A model generated the notes under the pieces. It did no database searches and had not been told where the DNA came from. It worked only from the letters and a program-made list of their open reading frames with translations. Source: Moniliella sp. 'wahieum' (lineage: Eukaryota; Basidiomycota; Moniliellomycetes; Moniliellales; Moniliellaceae). Taken from it: a DNA stretch of 64,000 bases. The stretch lies in assembly GCA_003971905.1 (NCBI GenBank), contig RSEE01000019.1, positions 558,001 to 622,000 on the forward strand, written 5' to 3'. This document shows positions 21,348 to 33,729 of the stretch, piece by piece; within the stretch, counting starts at the first letter, position 1, and every line of letters starts with the position of its first letter. Both the position numbers and the translations under genes were made by a program.

Positions 21348-24300
21348 TCAAACTAGGGTCACTTCGGCCACAGTAGTCCGTCCCAAATCAAGCAGAGTGA
21401 GAGGGGCTTCCCGCTTCGGCAGACCGCTAGGGGGTGGCAGGGTCTGCATTGGGGTCGTCTGTTCGGTCCACCAATCGAGAAGAAGAATGCGCACTCCTCC
21501 CACCCGTGCTGGGCCAGTCGAAAGACACAAGTAGCTTGCCGACAGGGGTACACTGGTGGCTGATTGCCCGGAGCAAGGCGGATGGGCGGGAGAGGTGTCA
21601 CATTTGCTCCTAGTGGTAGTACATCGTGGTCCGGCAATGGGCCCTCTGCATCCTCAGTATCCTCCGAACCAATTACCACTTGGGGCTCAGGCCAGCTTGC
21701 GTTTGGCTTTTCTACTTCCCCCTCTGACATGGAGGCAGGGGCGGGAGCGGCAACGACGGACACGGGAAGAGCTGTGCCATCAACTTGAATCGGAGAAGAG
21801 AAGGGCGAGGGAAGAGAAGCCGATGGAGTGGCAGTGCGGGACGAAAAGGTGGAGGAAGAATCCCTTCTCTTAGCCAAGTTGCCCCGTTGGAATGCTGGTG
21901 GTAAGAACGAGGATACTGTCTCACGGGTGCTGACAGCTCGTTGCAGTGTCGTGGAGGAGCTAGCCGTGACAGTTGAGGCTGTACTCACTGCCCGGTCGAG
22001 AGAGACGAAGTTCGGGATAGAGAGGACATGGTCCTGTTCCTCACTTCGGAAAGCGGCGGGCGAGACGTGTAGCCCAAGGGGGGCGAGACCGAGGAGTTTA
22101 CTTTGTGGCGACTGTCGATCGACGCCACATCAGCCGTTGAGTCTGCTACCGGAGTATCGACGGGCGAGGTGGCGGTCTCTTTGGCCACATGGGTGAGTTG
22201 AATTGCCAATCTAATCCATACAGCCGGGTGGGAATGGCGTGACGATTCGAGCTGTTCGGCCTGAGCTTCAATTACTTGACGCAAGCTGGAGGCAGTGAGT
22301 TCCCGCTTACCACCAAAGCGAGGAGTGCCGTGGACCGACGAAGCCCGGGAAGAAGCGACACTGCCTGCTTTGCTTCCATTCTGGCTTCGTGCCACATCGG
22401 AGGCAACCTCAGATAATGGCCGATCATCCTGCTCTTCAGATTCGTCCCCCGCATCGCTAACACTGGCTCCACTTTGCCTGCGGGCTTGGACATCAGCCTG
22501 AGCCATGCCGACCTCACGGATCCAAACGTCGTACTCTAGCTCAAAGGGTTCTCCTGCTTGAGCAGTGATGGCAGTCGAGGTGACGGCCAGTTCCGTTTGC
22601 AAACGCAGCGCCGGTCGGATGGGAATTTGGGATTCAGGAGTTTCCCCTTCTTGGGATTCGGCAGGGAGAGCAGGCCAAGCTTCAATGGTTGAAGGGAGGG
22701 GGAAGGTACGGTGGTGTACGATCGGGGTTGAGACGACTTGAGTGGGCTCGCCCATGTATGACCGGCACAGGGCACGTACAAACCCTAAATCGACTGGGGA
22801 TGTAAATGTAGTGGATGCAAGAGTGAGGGGCGCAAGTGTACTTCTAGCATGGACTCCTGCTCCAGTGTTGGGATTCAGGCTGTGGGCCGACTCAGGAGGA
22901 ACGTCAGGGGGCAAAGGGGCATGACGCCCAGGTTTGGTGGGATATAAGGCAAACACATATTGCCTTGACTCGCCTGGAAGGAGTAAACTTTCCGATACTG
23001 AGGGAGTATGCAATGAAAGAAGCATGGAATCGTTCGCACTGGGACCATCCAGAGGGGGCAGCAACTCATCGTCCCACCAAGCACAACGCACACTGGGCCG
23101 GTCAAGTTGTCGCCAATACCACAGGGGTGCAGCTGACTCCGACTGACTACAGCCGGGTTCAACCCAGTCTACTGCCATGGACGGTGACCCTGGCGCTGCC
23201 TTATTGGCGAGCGTGACTTGGAGGAGGACCCGTTCCTTGACATAGGAGTTGGAATTGAAACGAACTGTTGGTTCCATTGGCAGACGCAGCACCCGCGCCT
23301 CAATCTGCATCGGCGACGAGACAACTTGAAAACGATAAAACTTGCGGAAGCTCGTCTCCACCAAAGCAGGGGGTTTGGAATCGGGATCATCTCGCAACAG
23401 AGACGCATACGCTGAACTGGGCCCTGACGCGCGGGTGGTGAGATACGAGACGGTACAGACCAGTCCATGGGGGCCAGGCTGAGAAATAGGACATTTGACT
23501 AACGCCTCAAGCTTGTGTCGCGAGGCGAGTGAACTGCCACCTTCTTGGCCTGCCGAATGAGTCGTTACGTGCGCCAAAGGAAGAATACGCACGCGGGAGC
23601 CAAATCAGGGCCTAGCTGTGCTGAAGATACTGCGCCAGGGCCCGGTGCATCTCAACTGTGAGCGATGCCCCCATCACTGGGAAAGGGGCTTCGTTATTCA
23701 CACAGACGAACGCTGAAAACGTCTCTCCTTCATCTGACGGACTTGGCTGTCAGTAGCTGGCTCCTGATAGACGCGGCAATACTTACACACGGTCCCAAAG
23801 CTGGCCGGGAGCATGAGCAGATCCGATACAGGGAAGTCACGCAGGGTACTCATGGAGGCCGTTCCGTCATGCCACGCATCCGAAATGTGACTCTCGTTGG
23901 CGAGCAAACTACTTCTTGCTTCCAGTTCGAAGGCAGAGCGAATCTGGGCAAGTGATTCGCGCTGAGCAGCGAGGTCAACGTTGGTGTGCCATCCGACTAG
24001 CTCAGACTGCTCCCAATCAGTCATTCCCGGGAATATGGCATCAAACTGCTTTTGTGGGGATTTAGACAAGGCCGCCTCTTCCACCAACTTGTCCATGGGG
24101 GCATACTCGGCTGCTTCGAAGTAAGGCCAATCGGTAGCAGCGAAGGTGGGCTGAGACACGCATCACCTTGAGTGACAGCAAGTGTCCTCCAGGAGGTACT
24201 GCGGTTGATGCATGAGCAGGTGGATGTGCGGCTGTCGAACGCATCTGATGCGGTTGGGAGGCGCGCGCAGCGCGAGGGTTGGTGGACGAGTCGGGGGTGG

Positions 24301-24502
24301 AGACAGTGGAGGAGGCACGGGAAGGAGCAAAGGGGTGTGGGCGTGAGTGGCGGAGGGCATGGCGGCGATAGCTATCGTCACTCCCTGTGCGCGAGGCACC
24401 CATTGTGTCGGTGTGGTCGACGGAGCCATCGGTGCTGGCCGAGGGGCGCGACGCCATGCGGGGCGGAGAAGGAGGGTGGTGGTCGTGGGCGTGGCAGCGC
24501 AT
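21348..24502 (-). CDS. TRAPPC13: TRAPPC13 (TRAPP tethering-complex subunit, DUF974)
   Basis: A subunit of the TRAPP tethering complexes acting in ER-Golgi and Golgi traffic. A low-complexity leader runs from 24502 (MRCHAHDH; an alternative start MASRPS lies at 24457). The conserved core begins with HLLSLKVMRVS and continues one frame away with QPTFAATDWPYFEAAEY. It then gives PVSDLLMLPASFGTV, a 40-bp intron (about 23750-23789), ETFSAFVCVNNEAPFPV, PHGLVCTVSYLTT and ETSFRKFYRFQVVSSPMQIE, followed by LVEPGCSQ-type beta strands. A Ser-rich insert of roughly 150 codons follows (22400-21700). The C-terminus GGVRILLLDWW ... TVAEVTLV ends at 21348. Frame slips lie at about 24155, 23610, 21990 and 21530. 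It is longer than animal TRAPPC13, mainly because of the leader and the Ser-rich insert. Its start faces ATG8 across a spacer of about 230 bp, so the two genes probably share a promoter. Confidence 0.85.
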
Positions 24503-24735
24503 GCGTCCCAGCTGCAGCGGCGAGAGGCCACTTGCAATTTCAAGTCGTGCACCTGCCGCTCTGTGTGCTGCCGTAAGCAGGGGGCTACGCGGCTGGCGGT
24601 GGCGTGGGACGCCCGATTAGATAGATAGCTCGCCCCGTCCCCATCCATTGTCCCCACCACCAACCCTCTCCGCTCCGCCTCACTGCCATCCCTTACAGCA
24701 GCCACTCTTCGCTGGAACATCTGCCCCCACACGCC
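24503..24735. promoter_or_regulatory. Bidirectional promoter region of TRAPPC13 and ATG8
   Basis: The two start codons diverge across about 230 bp of GC-rich DNA with a TAGATAGATAG stretch near 24618. No clear TATA box is seen. Assignment as a shared promoter is inferred from spacing and orientation. Confidence 0.45.
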
Positions 24736-25323
<588 letters not shown>

Positions 25324-26096
25324 GGGTCATCCCGGGGCCCCGTCACTCCCGTGTTGATAGCACAGCTCTAATCTCCACCCCCCGGTATGGCTGCTCGCTC
25401 GCCATCTCATTTTTGACTCAAGGACTGAGAGCCGTTTCTCGTTATTACACTATTCAATCCCAATTCAGCAGGCGTTTTGACTCTCCCCTGTGTACTTTGA
25501 ACATCATTTTCGACCATCAACCATTTTGACTCCAGAGTGCCGTGTACCACTTATCACCATCATCGTAAACACCGTCTGCCGATCCCCGAGGATCCGCTTC
25601 TGTTCCCTTGTCTATGGCCGCCACCGGCCACGAGAATGATTATGACTCGTTCGATTCTCCTATGACCGACTAGTGACTCCCATCTTCTCTGCCCACACTC
25701 TGCATGTTGGATGGCTTACGAGGACCATAGTAGTTCCGTAATGTGAATGGGCTCGTAGTGCAGCCAGTCATAGGGAGTATCTAGGAATCAAGGGCGGAGC
25801 GATGTGTGGGAGGGGGGGGATTAGGCGTTGGGCTTCATATCAGATGGAGGTGTATGGACGGGCGGGTGCGTCCACAGCCACCGGCCAGGAGTGCGCAGCA
25901 GCTGCAATCCCGCAGCAGTGCAAGAGTAATTAAACCGGAGTCACGTGGCGCTCGGATTACAACCTGAATTCCGCCCTCATCAGCAAAGAGACGCGTGGGC
26001 GGCCTACCATACCCAGGCCACTTATATCCCAAGCAGGGGAGTGCCCCGCCACCACTACCACCAGGCGACGCCAGCAAGTCCGAGTTGGGACACGCC
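25324..26096. other. Intergenic between ATG8 and NPL4
   Basis: The ATG8 3' flank and NPL4 promoter region. Nothing recognised apart from short frames on both strands. Confidence 0.5.
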
Positions 26097-28580
26097 ATGA
26101 TCCGTATTCGCTCCAAGGATGGCCAGTTTCGCGTCACCGCAGATGCCGCCGACGATGCGTCAAACTGGGCTCCGAACTGGTCAAGCAGCTTCCCCAGATC
26201 GACCTCTCTAGCCTAACTTTCTCCAACCAGCCTCGCGGTGCGCCTGAGATGAAGCTCGATGATCTTGCCGGCACAAGCATTGCTGACTTGGGGTTATCGT
26301 AAGTACTGGATCTTGATTGTTCACGTTTCTTCCTTTGATGTTAACACCTATTGCACAGTCATGGCCACTTGCTCTATGCCAACTATCATGAAGCAGGTGA
26401 ATCCGCCCCGGCCCCCACATCGGAATCGCCCCCTTCTGCTGCCCTTCTTCACAGTTGTTTCTCCGCCGGATCCTTGCCGCCCGTGCCCAAGATCCCCGAG
26501 GCACCTGTGGACCAATACTGGGACGGACAAGATGGCAAGATTATGCGCAAGCGGGACCCCAACTTTTGTCGCCATGGGCCCCAGGGCATGTGTGACTACT
26601 GCATGCCACTCGAGCCGTACGACCCAAAGTACCAGAAAGAGCACAACATCAAGCACATATCATTCCACGCCCTTCTCAAGCAGAAAAATGTGGCGACCAA
26701 CAAGGCCCAGGGCTCTTCTTGGATACCTCCGTTGGAGGAGGAGGACTATCGAGTCAAGGTTCCCTGCCCATCAGGCCAGCATCCCGATTGGCCTGCCGGT
26801 ATTTGCACCAAGTGCCAGCCGTCAGCAATTACGCTTCAGCGCCAAGCTTTCCGTATGGTTGATCATGTTGAATTTTCTCATCCCTCACTGATCGAGAACA
26901 TGCTCCGCTTTTGGCGTTCTACCGCTTCGCAACGATTTGGGTTTTGCTTGGGAAGTACGAGCCGTACCCGGTCGTCCCCATGGGTATCAAGGCCAAGGTC
27001 GAAGCGATTCACGAGCCCCCTCAAGAGGGAGAGCTGGATGGTGTCACAATTGGCTGGCCTTGGACCGGGAAGGACGAGGTAGAAAAAGTGGCGGCTCAGT
27101 GCGGGCTGGAAGTGCTGGGATGATCTACACCGACTTGACCGCCGAGACGGAGAAGCGAAAGAGAGAGGATGGATCGGAGGATCCCAATCCTGTCCCAACA
27201 GGGAAGGTGCTGGTCAAACGGCACGCGAAGAGTTATTTCCTTTCGGGCAACGAGGTTCTTTTTGCGGCTCATATGCAGAACATGTTCCATTACTACACCA
27301 AGTTCGCTGAGGGGGCGCGCTTTGGCAGTCGTTTTGTCACATGCGTTGTCTCCGGTCAACTCGGGGGCGAGATTGGGGTGGAGGCGTATCAAGTGTCACT
27401 TCAAGCTGAGGCCATTGCCCGGGCCAATATGGTTCAGCCCAGTGTCCAGCCCAACACAATGCGTATCGCGTCCAATGAGAGCGCTTCCAAGAGCGCACCC
27501 CCTCCGGAAAAAATTGACGAGGGTAAAGAGGTGGCGTGGACCAAGCCCTACATTCCAGAAGTATTTTTCCGTTACAAGAACAAGTACGGCTTGGACGTGA
27601 AAGAATCGGCCAAGCCCACCTTCCCCGTTGAGTACCTGTTGGTGAATGTGACGAATGGCTTCCCCACCACCCGAATCCGCTCTTTATGAGCAGCGACTTC
27701 CCTATCGAGAACCGGCCCGGACTGGAAGACCAATCGGTTGAGGTGCTTCTCAACCGAGTCCACAAATTGCTTGGAAATGCCGAGCTGGAGCCGTACTCGC
27801 CCGAGGCGTCTTCCTCTGTTGACACGGATGATGGGTTACGACGCAAGTTGGTTTCCTTCCTCAGCGACTGGCATTTGTTGGCCTTTGTCCCTCGACCGGT
27901 CTTCTGTCGCAGAATGAGTTTGCTGCCATGGTTGAGGTCGCTGTGTCGCACGACAGTCACGCGGCTTTAAACAAACTCTTGGCTACACCAGGTTGGAAGA
28001 CACTGGCTACGTTGGCTAGGGAGCATGCACCTGCCACTTCAGGTGGTGCAGCGCTTGATGACGACGAGTTGACGCCAGAGGAGATTGCAGCGATCATTGC
28101 TAGCACTGAAGCCAGTCATATTGACACTGCCTCCTCTTCCAACCAGCCTTCTGGGAGTCGTGCGTCGCCGATTGGCGTGAGCGACCAACCCCTTTTGAAC
28201 CGTCCTCCTCCTCAGGTACCCACACATACGCGGGCTGCTGCAGAGGATGAGGCGTTCCTTTATGATGGAGAGGATGAGGATGTGGCTTTTGGTGCTGTGA
28301 GAGCGACAGCGACGACGATGTGGCATTTCAAGACACTCGAAGCCACACTTCGTGGGAACCCAACTCCAATCCCCAACCTCAGGCGGTGGTGGACGACGAC
28401 GACGATGTGCGGATGGGCGATACACCCCCTACGCTCGCTTCACAGCAACCCACCGAGGTGGCCTGCCCTACTTGTACTGTCCTCAATCCGGTCTCGAACG
28501 ATACGTGCTTTTTGTGCGGTCTACCGATGACATTTAGCACCCTCGCCTTCGTTACTACAAATGACTATTTGAGCACCTGA
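26097..28580 (+). CDS. NPL4: NPL4, Cdc48/p97 ubiquitin-substrate adaptor
   Basis: Npl4 with Ufd1 recruits ubiquitylated clients to the Cdc48/p97 ATPase for ERAD and chromatin extraction. The start [13 protein letters not shown] at 26097 begins the UBX-like domain (to about 26300: [20 protein letters not shown], with a slip). A 60-bp intron (about 26299-26358) precedes [14 protein letters not shown]. The zf-NPL4 region contains [20 protein letters not shown] and [20 protein letters not shown]. The MPN-like domain runs [47 protein letters not shown] and [11 protein letters not shown]. The C-terminal domain has [10 protein letters not shown] and [16 protein letters not shown]. It ends in an NZF zinc finger, [19 protein letters not shown], the ubiquitin-binding finger found in metazoan Npl4 and many fungi but not in budding yeast. 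Frame slips lie at about 26150, 26950, 27120, 27665, 27890 and 28310, mostly single-base losses. Confidence 0.93.
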
Positions 28581-28717
28581 GCAAGGAGTCTATCATGTAT
28601 GCAGTCGTAGTATGCAGGCGCATGTGGACTGAGTATATTCAGTTTCCAAATGGACAGTGATGGGGCGCGCTTGCTAGGTACCAGGCGGAAGATCAAGAGT
28701 AACCTTGCCTTGACCTT

Positions 28718-29582
28718 CTAGTAACAACGTTCAGCATCACGATCATCGATAGTGCCTCTCATCTCGACGCTCCCTGTCCCCGCCTTCTCTGTGCCGGGCG
28801 GACTCAAGCGATGGTGGTCGAGCGCGCGCGTCGCGTCGGACGAGGATACAGGTGAGCGGGAACGGGAGGGGGAATGGGAGCGGGAATGGGAGCGGGAACG
28901 GGAGCGGCCACGATGTGACCGCTCACTCGTGTCGGTCCCTTCTGCGGGAACCGTGTGACTCATGGCGATCGTCCCTGTGATGTTTATGGACGCGAGAAGA
29001 ATGGCGACTGCCATGGTCACGCTCCTTGTGCCTTGCATCCCGTTCACGGTCATGATCACGATGTCGGCGGTGTGGCTCGTGGTGTCCCTCTCGTCGGCGG
29101 TGACGCTCTTCTCGGCGTTTCTCCTTGACCTCCATCTTAGCAAGGGCCTTGGCAGCTTTTCGATCTTCCTTGCTCATCCCTGCTTCCAGCTCCTCGAGTC
29201 GCTTGTCCGTCTCCGCATCGCCTGCGTCGCCCCATTTGCGCATTGGGCCGGCAGTATTGTTGGCTCCTGTCCCGGCATCGCCGGGACGGCGTAGTGGGTT
29301 GGCAATCGGTTGGAATCCAAGGACCGAAGCCATAGCCTCCTGCTCCTGCCTCTTGATCTCATCAATCTCCTCCTTGCGGCGCTGAAGGGCGGCGTCCTTG
29401 TCGAGGGGGGCGCCAGAGGCGTCCTTGTTGTACCAATTGACATCCTTACCCTTTTGCCACCGCCCCGTGGGCGCCATGACAGAATGTCCCAGGTAATGCT
29501 CGCGCGACTTATCATTCTTGACGGCCTCCCAAGAAAAATCGGCGGCGCCGCCGCGTGTTCCGCCACGGGAGGGCATGTACAT
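28718..29582 (-). CDS. MMtag-domain nuclear protein with RS/HR-rich tail
   Basis: The N-terminus MYMPSRGGTRGGAADFSWE, then SREHYLGHSVMAPTGRWQKG and KDVNWYNKD, is the MMtag (multiple-myeloma tumour-associated protein 2-like) domain, found in small nuclear proteins linked to RNA processing. A Lys/Glu-rich helix with RRKEEIDEIKRQEQEAMA and MSKEDRKAAKALAKMEVKEK follows. Then come a charged His/Arg/Asp-rich stretch and, after one frame slip at about 28930-29000, an SRSRSHSRSHS-type tail ending at 28718. The tail DNA (28855-28905) is a near-tandem GGGAGCGGGAATGGGAGC repeat, related to the one at the 3' end of CYC8. A role in splicing or mRNA metabolism is an inference from the domain and the RS tail. 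Confidence 0.82.
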
Positions 29583-29706
29583 GATGGCGTGGACTAGTTG
29601 GCGACGGTGGTGTCGATGGCAGCGGAGGGGCTACCCTAGCTGCGTTCGTTGCAACCAAAAATGCTTACGTCAGAAGCTGACCGCCACAAGCCAAGATATC
29701 GATATG

Positions 29707-29759
29707 GTCACAACGTCACATGTGGCGGTCACGCGTGTCACATGACATGTCACATGTGG
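29707..29759. repeat. CACATGT/ACGCGT palindrome cluster
   Basis: Alternating TCACATGTGR and TCACGCGTGT elements in a 53-bp cluster. It lies between the divergent MMtag and RAB11 genes, so it sits in their shared upstream DNA. Confidence 0.8.
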
Positions 29760-29902
29760 TGCTAGGGTTGCTTATGTCAGCTTGTGGAGCAAGCAGCCAG
29801 CCCACTCCCGCCATCCAGACAGCCACAGGGCCAGACGATGCTACCGATAGCGACCAACCAACTGTCAACCATCTTCCCGCTGCGTCTTTCTCCCCGTTCG
29901 CC

Positions 29903-30786
29903 ATGACGAGGCCAATTACGACTTCCTATACAAGGTCGTGCTTGTAGGCGACACTGCAACGGGTACGTGTACTCCCTTTGCTTGCCCGCCACAATCGGCG
30001 GATGCTCGGCTCCCACTCTGTCATCGGACATGTGCTCACCTCCTCTCCTTCACGCTCTTCCTCCCCGCCTCAATAGGCAAGTCCAACCTGCTTACCCGTT
30101 TCACCCGCAATGAGTTCAACCCGGACTAAAAGTACCATTGGCGTTGAGTTTGCCACGCGCAGTGTCCATGTTGACGACAAAGTAATCAAGGCCCAGATCT
30201 GGGACACAGCTGGCCAGGAACGGTATCGGGCCATTACATCGGCATACTACCGCGGCGCCGTCGGCGCGCTGCTCGTGTACGACATTGCCAAGCACCAGTC
30301 CTACGTCAATGTGGCTCGCTGGCTTAAAGAGCTCCGAGACCAAGCTGACAGCAACATTGTCATCATGCTCGTCGGCAACAAGAGCGATTTGAAGCACCTC
30401 CGTGCAGTCCCCACTGAGGAGGCTCAAGCCTTTGCTGGTTAGTCGCCTCTCCTTTCTTGAGCGAATAATTCTGACCCAACATCTCTCTAGCTGAAAATGG
30501 TTTGCTCTTTATCGAGACGTCTGCCAAGGAAGCGTCCAACGTGGAACCTGCTTCCAACAAATTATTACTGGTACGCTTGTCTACTCGGCCACGGTCTCGA
30601 TTGAGGCATTCATGCTGCGACTCACAAATCTCACCCTTTTCCCAATCCTCAGAAATCTACCACATTGCCGCCAAGCAAACCCTTCAAAATTCGGGCGATG
30701 GGATCAAGCCCTCGGGGGGCGAGACGATCACAGTCCAGCCCAGTGCCAACGATGGCGGCAACGATGCCAAGTCTGGATGCTGTTAA
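29903..30786 (+). CDS. YPT31: Rab11/Ypt31-family small GTPase
   Basis: Controls exit from the late Golgi and endosome recycling. Four exons: 29903-29962 ([20 protein letters not shown]), 30077-30437, 30491-30570 and 30653-30786, separated by GT..AG introns of 114, 53 and 82 bp. The G-motifs are GDTATGKSNL (P-loop, split by intron 1), KSTIGVEF (switch I), [19 protein letters not shown] (switch II), [10 protein letters not shown] and [11 protein letters not shown]. The C-terminus DAKSGCC carries the double-Cys prenylation signal. One base is missing just after the start codon, a slip plus an apparent stop sits at about 30127 inside the switch I approach, and another slip lies at about 30552. 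Otherwise it matches the family in length (about 215 aa). The P-loop differs from the usual GDSGxGKS at two positions. Confidence 0.94.
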
Positions 30787-32321
30787 GGCCATGCTGTGAG
30801 GGGCACCTACCCAGACCCCTGTAACCCGCTATTTTCCTTTCCTCTGTCACCGAGTCGCTACCCGAGAGACGTCTCCCTGCGAATCCCACTGGCTTACCTT
30901 TCGTTGCATCGGCAAGCCAGGAGCTCATGTAGAGGCTGTTTCGTCCTTTGTGCGAAAGAGGGGAAGTGAGAATAGAGATGGCGGTGAGAGAGGAGACATG
31001 TGGGAGAGAATTGCCCCGGGATGCGCGGTTACGCGCGCGCATGGCTCTCACCTAGCTATCCCGCCATCTAACGCGTATCATATAACATGGGGCAATTAAC
31101 GTTGTTTCTTAACCTGAGGCCTACCTGAAAACGAGCCTAGCGTCTGTTCATCTCTGAACCCGAGGACGGAAGTCCTCTTGGCATGCACAGCATCCCTGTA
31201 CGTCGATCACTGAAAACGGTGAACAAGAGGCCCACATGGGTAGCAGTATACAAACAAGCCAGGATGCGTGAGAAGCAAGAAATCAATTGGTAGGAGTGTT
31301 CCCCTCTAGGTTATGCCTTCAAGCAACGGCGACAGAGTCGCATCGCTCAACTGCTCTGAAATTAGAGGGTTCCCAAGCTCCCACTTCCAAGCGTGCGACC
31401 CGCGACTGGATCGGCGAAGCCAGCGGTACCGCAGTCCCCCTAGGGGGAAAGCAGTGACCAACCGACAGCGCGATCAACAGTTCGCGTGACCATAACGCCG
31501 GGGCCGCACGCGAGGAGGTGGGGGGGATCAATCTGGAGGCCGCCGCCCGGGTGTGCCGTAAAACAAAGTGTACACGTTCGCTCACCCCCCGAGGAGGCTA
31601 CCTGAGTTCACACCTCCCAATCAGACAGAAACGAGGCCAAACTAACACCAGTAACCAGGTGCAGCCTAACCCTATCGGCCCCCACGTGGAGGAGAAAAAG
31701 CAAGAGGCGGCACGCACATTTATAGGCCAGCCGGTGGCCACGGAATTCGGTGCAAACCAGCCAAAAAGACAGGGTGCGGAATACCTCCACACGAAGAAGA
31801 ATAGGGGTTCCGCTGTATTCGGTGCAAAGCCTGGGTGCGGGGCGAGGCGTCGATTACGCGTGCCCAGGGTGGGCTGCAACCTGCTGCGTTGGCTGAGCGG
31901 CAGCCGGCGGCTGGTGGCCAGTCACCCTGGTCACCTGACCTGAGCTGGGCGCGTGAAGCTTGAAGGCGTAGGCAGGCGGCAGGACACGGCACACGGAAGG
32001 CCAACACCCTGAGACTGCCCCTGTGCGGGAGGCGCGTGCGCCGGGGCGCCACACCGCAGTGCTTCTCGTTGTGTCGGCGCGCGCTCGGGACGCAAGACTG
32101 GCGCGGTGGGAGGGCGCTGCCCACCAGCGCGCCGGCGCAGTGGGCTGGCGGGGCTGGCTGGGCTGCTGCCTGCTCCCACACGCCGCCCGAGTGGAGCTGT
32201 CTGCGAGCCATTAATAAGGTCCCTTCCCCGCTTCGGCCCACCACCTCCGCGCCCCTCCTGCACACCCGCTGCTGGACAATCACCCGCGCCCCTCCCATCC
32301 CCCTGCCCCACCCTCTTCGCC
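30787..32321. other. Intergenic region upstream of beta-tubulin
   Basis: No gene supported. About 31320-31620 is unusually GC-rich and contains a minus-strand 88-codon frame without resemblance. Two imperfect copies of ATTCGGTGCAAA lie at 31746 and 31820. ATTAATAAGG at 32211-32220 could serve as a TATA-like element for beta-tubulin, about 100 bp before its start codon. Confidence 0.45.
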
Positions 32322-33729
32322 ATGCGTGAGATCGTTCACCTGCAGACCGGCCAGTGCGGCAACCAGATCGGCACCAAGTTCTGGGAGGTCCTCTCTGACG
32401 AGCACGGCATCGATGGCACCGGTGCCTACGTCGGCAACTCGGACCTTCAGCTGGAGCGCATCGACGTTTACTAGTATGCACCATTCTCTTCTTCCTTTGC
32501 CCTGTGCCCTACTCACCACTCTCACTCCTCCAGCAACGAGGCCAGCAACTCCCGTTTCGTTCCCCGTGCTGTCCTGGTCGACCTTGAGCCCGGCACGATG
32601 GACTCCATCCGCTCGGGGTCAATGGGCGGCCTCTTCCGCCCTGACAACTTTGTCTTCGGCCAGTCGGGTGCGGGAAACAACTGGGCCAAGGGCCACTACA
32701 CTGAGGGGGCCGAGCTTGTCGACTCGGTGCTTGACGTGGTGCGGAAGGAGGCCGAGGGGTGAGCGACATGCTGCAGGGCTTCCAGATCACCCACTCCCTC
32801 GGTGTGGTACCGGCGCTGGCATGGGCACGCTCCTCATCTCCAAAATTCGCGAGGAATTCCCTGACCGTATGATGGCCACTTTCTCTGTTCTCCCTTCACC
32901 CAAGGTGTCCGACACGGTTGTTGAGCCGTACAACGCTACCCTCTCGGTGCACCAACTGGTTGAGAACTCGGATGAGTCGTTCTGCATTGACAACGAGGCC
33001 CTCTACGACATTTGCTTCCGTACCCTCAAGCTCAAGGCTCCTGGGTACGATGACCTGAACCACCTCGTTTCTCTCGTCATGTCCGGCATCACCACTTGCC
33101 TCCGCTTCCCCGGGCAACTTAACTCGGATCTGCGCAAGCTTGCTGTCAACATGGTTCCCTTCCCGCGTCTCCATTTCTTCATGGTTGGCTTTGCTCCTCT
33201 TACTGCCCGTGGCAGCCAACAGTACCGTGCCGTCACCGTCCCCGAGCTCACTCAACAGATGTTTGAGAGCAAAAACATGATGGCTGCTGCCGACCCACGC
33301 CACGGCCGGTATCTGACTGTCGCTGCCTACTTCCGTGGTGCGGTCTCGATGAAGGAGGTTGAGGACCAGATGCAGGCCACTCAAGCCAAGAACGCATCCT
33401 ACTTCGTCGAGTGGATTCCTAACAATGTGCAGACTGCTCACTGCGACATTGCCCCGCACGGAATGAAGATGGCGGTCACCTTCATCGGCAACTCGACCGC
33501 GATCCAAGACCTGTTCAAGCGTGTTTCGGAGCAGTTCTCGGCAATGTTCCGCCGCAAGGCTTTCCTCCACTGGTACACCTCTGAGGGCATGGACGAGCTC
33601 GAGTTTACCGAGGCCGAGTCTAACCTGCAAGACCTCGTGTCGGAGTACCAACAGTACGCCGAGGCCGGCATCGATGATGAGGAGTACCTTGAGGAGGAGG
33701 GCGAATATGAGGCTGAGCCCGAAGAGTAA
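32322..33729 (+). CDS. TUB2: Beta-tubulin
   Basis: The microtubule subunit that hydrolyses GTP and is the benzimidazole target. The start [17 protein letters not shown] carries the MREI autoregulatory tetrapeptide. A 60-bp intron (32474-32533) follows IDVYY. Exon 2 has [40 protein letters not shown], the GTP-binding GGGTGAGMG loop (broken), [63 protein letters not shown] and [20 protein letters not shown], with an acidic tail [12 protein letters not shown]. The frame is disrupted at two points: two extra bases at 32762 (GGGTGAGCGAC for GGGTGCGAC) and one missing base at about 32812. Residues equivalent to Phe167, Glu198 and Phe200 are the wild-type, benzimidazole-sensitive ones. Only one intron is visible, few for an agaricomycete beta-tubulin. 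Confidence 0.96.

Noticed and set aside
31320-31620. GC-rich block upstream of beta-tubulin considered as an LTR or retroelement remnant
   Set aside because: No terminal TG..CA repeat pair or coding domain was found.
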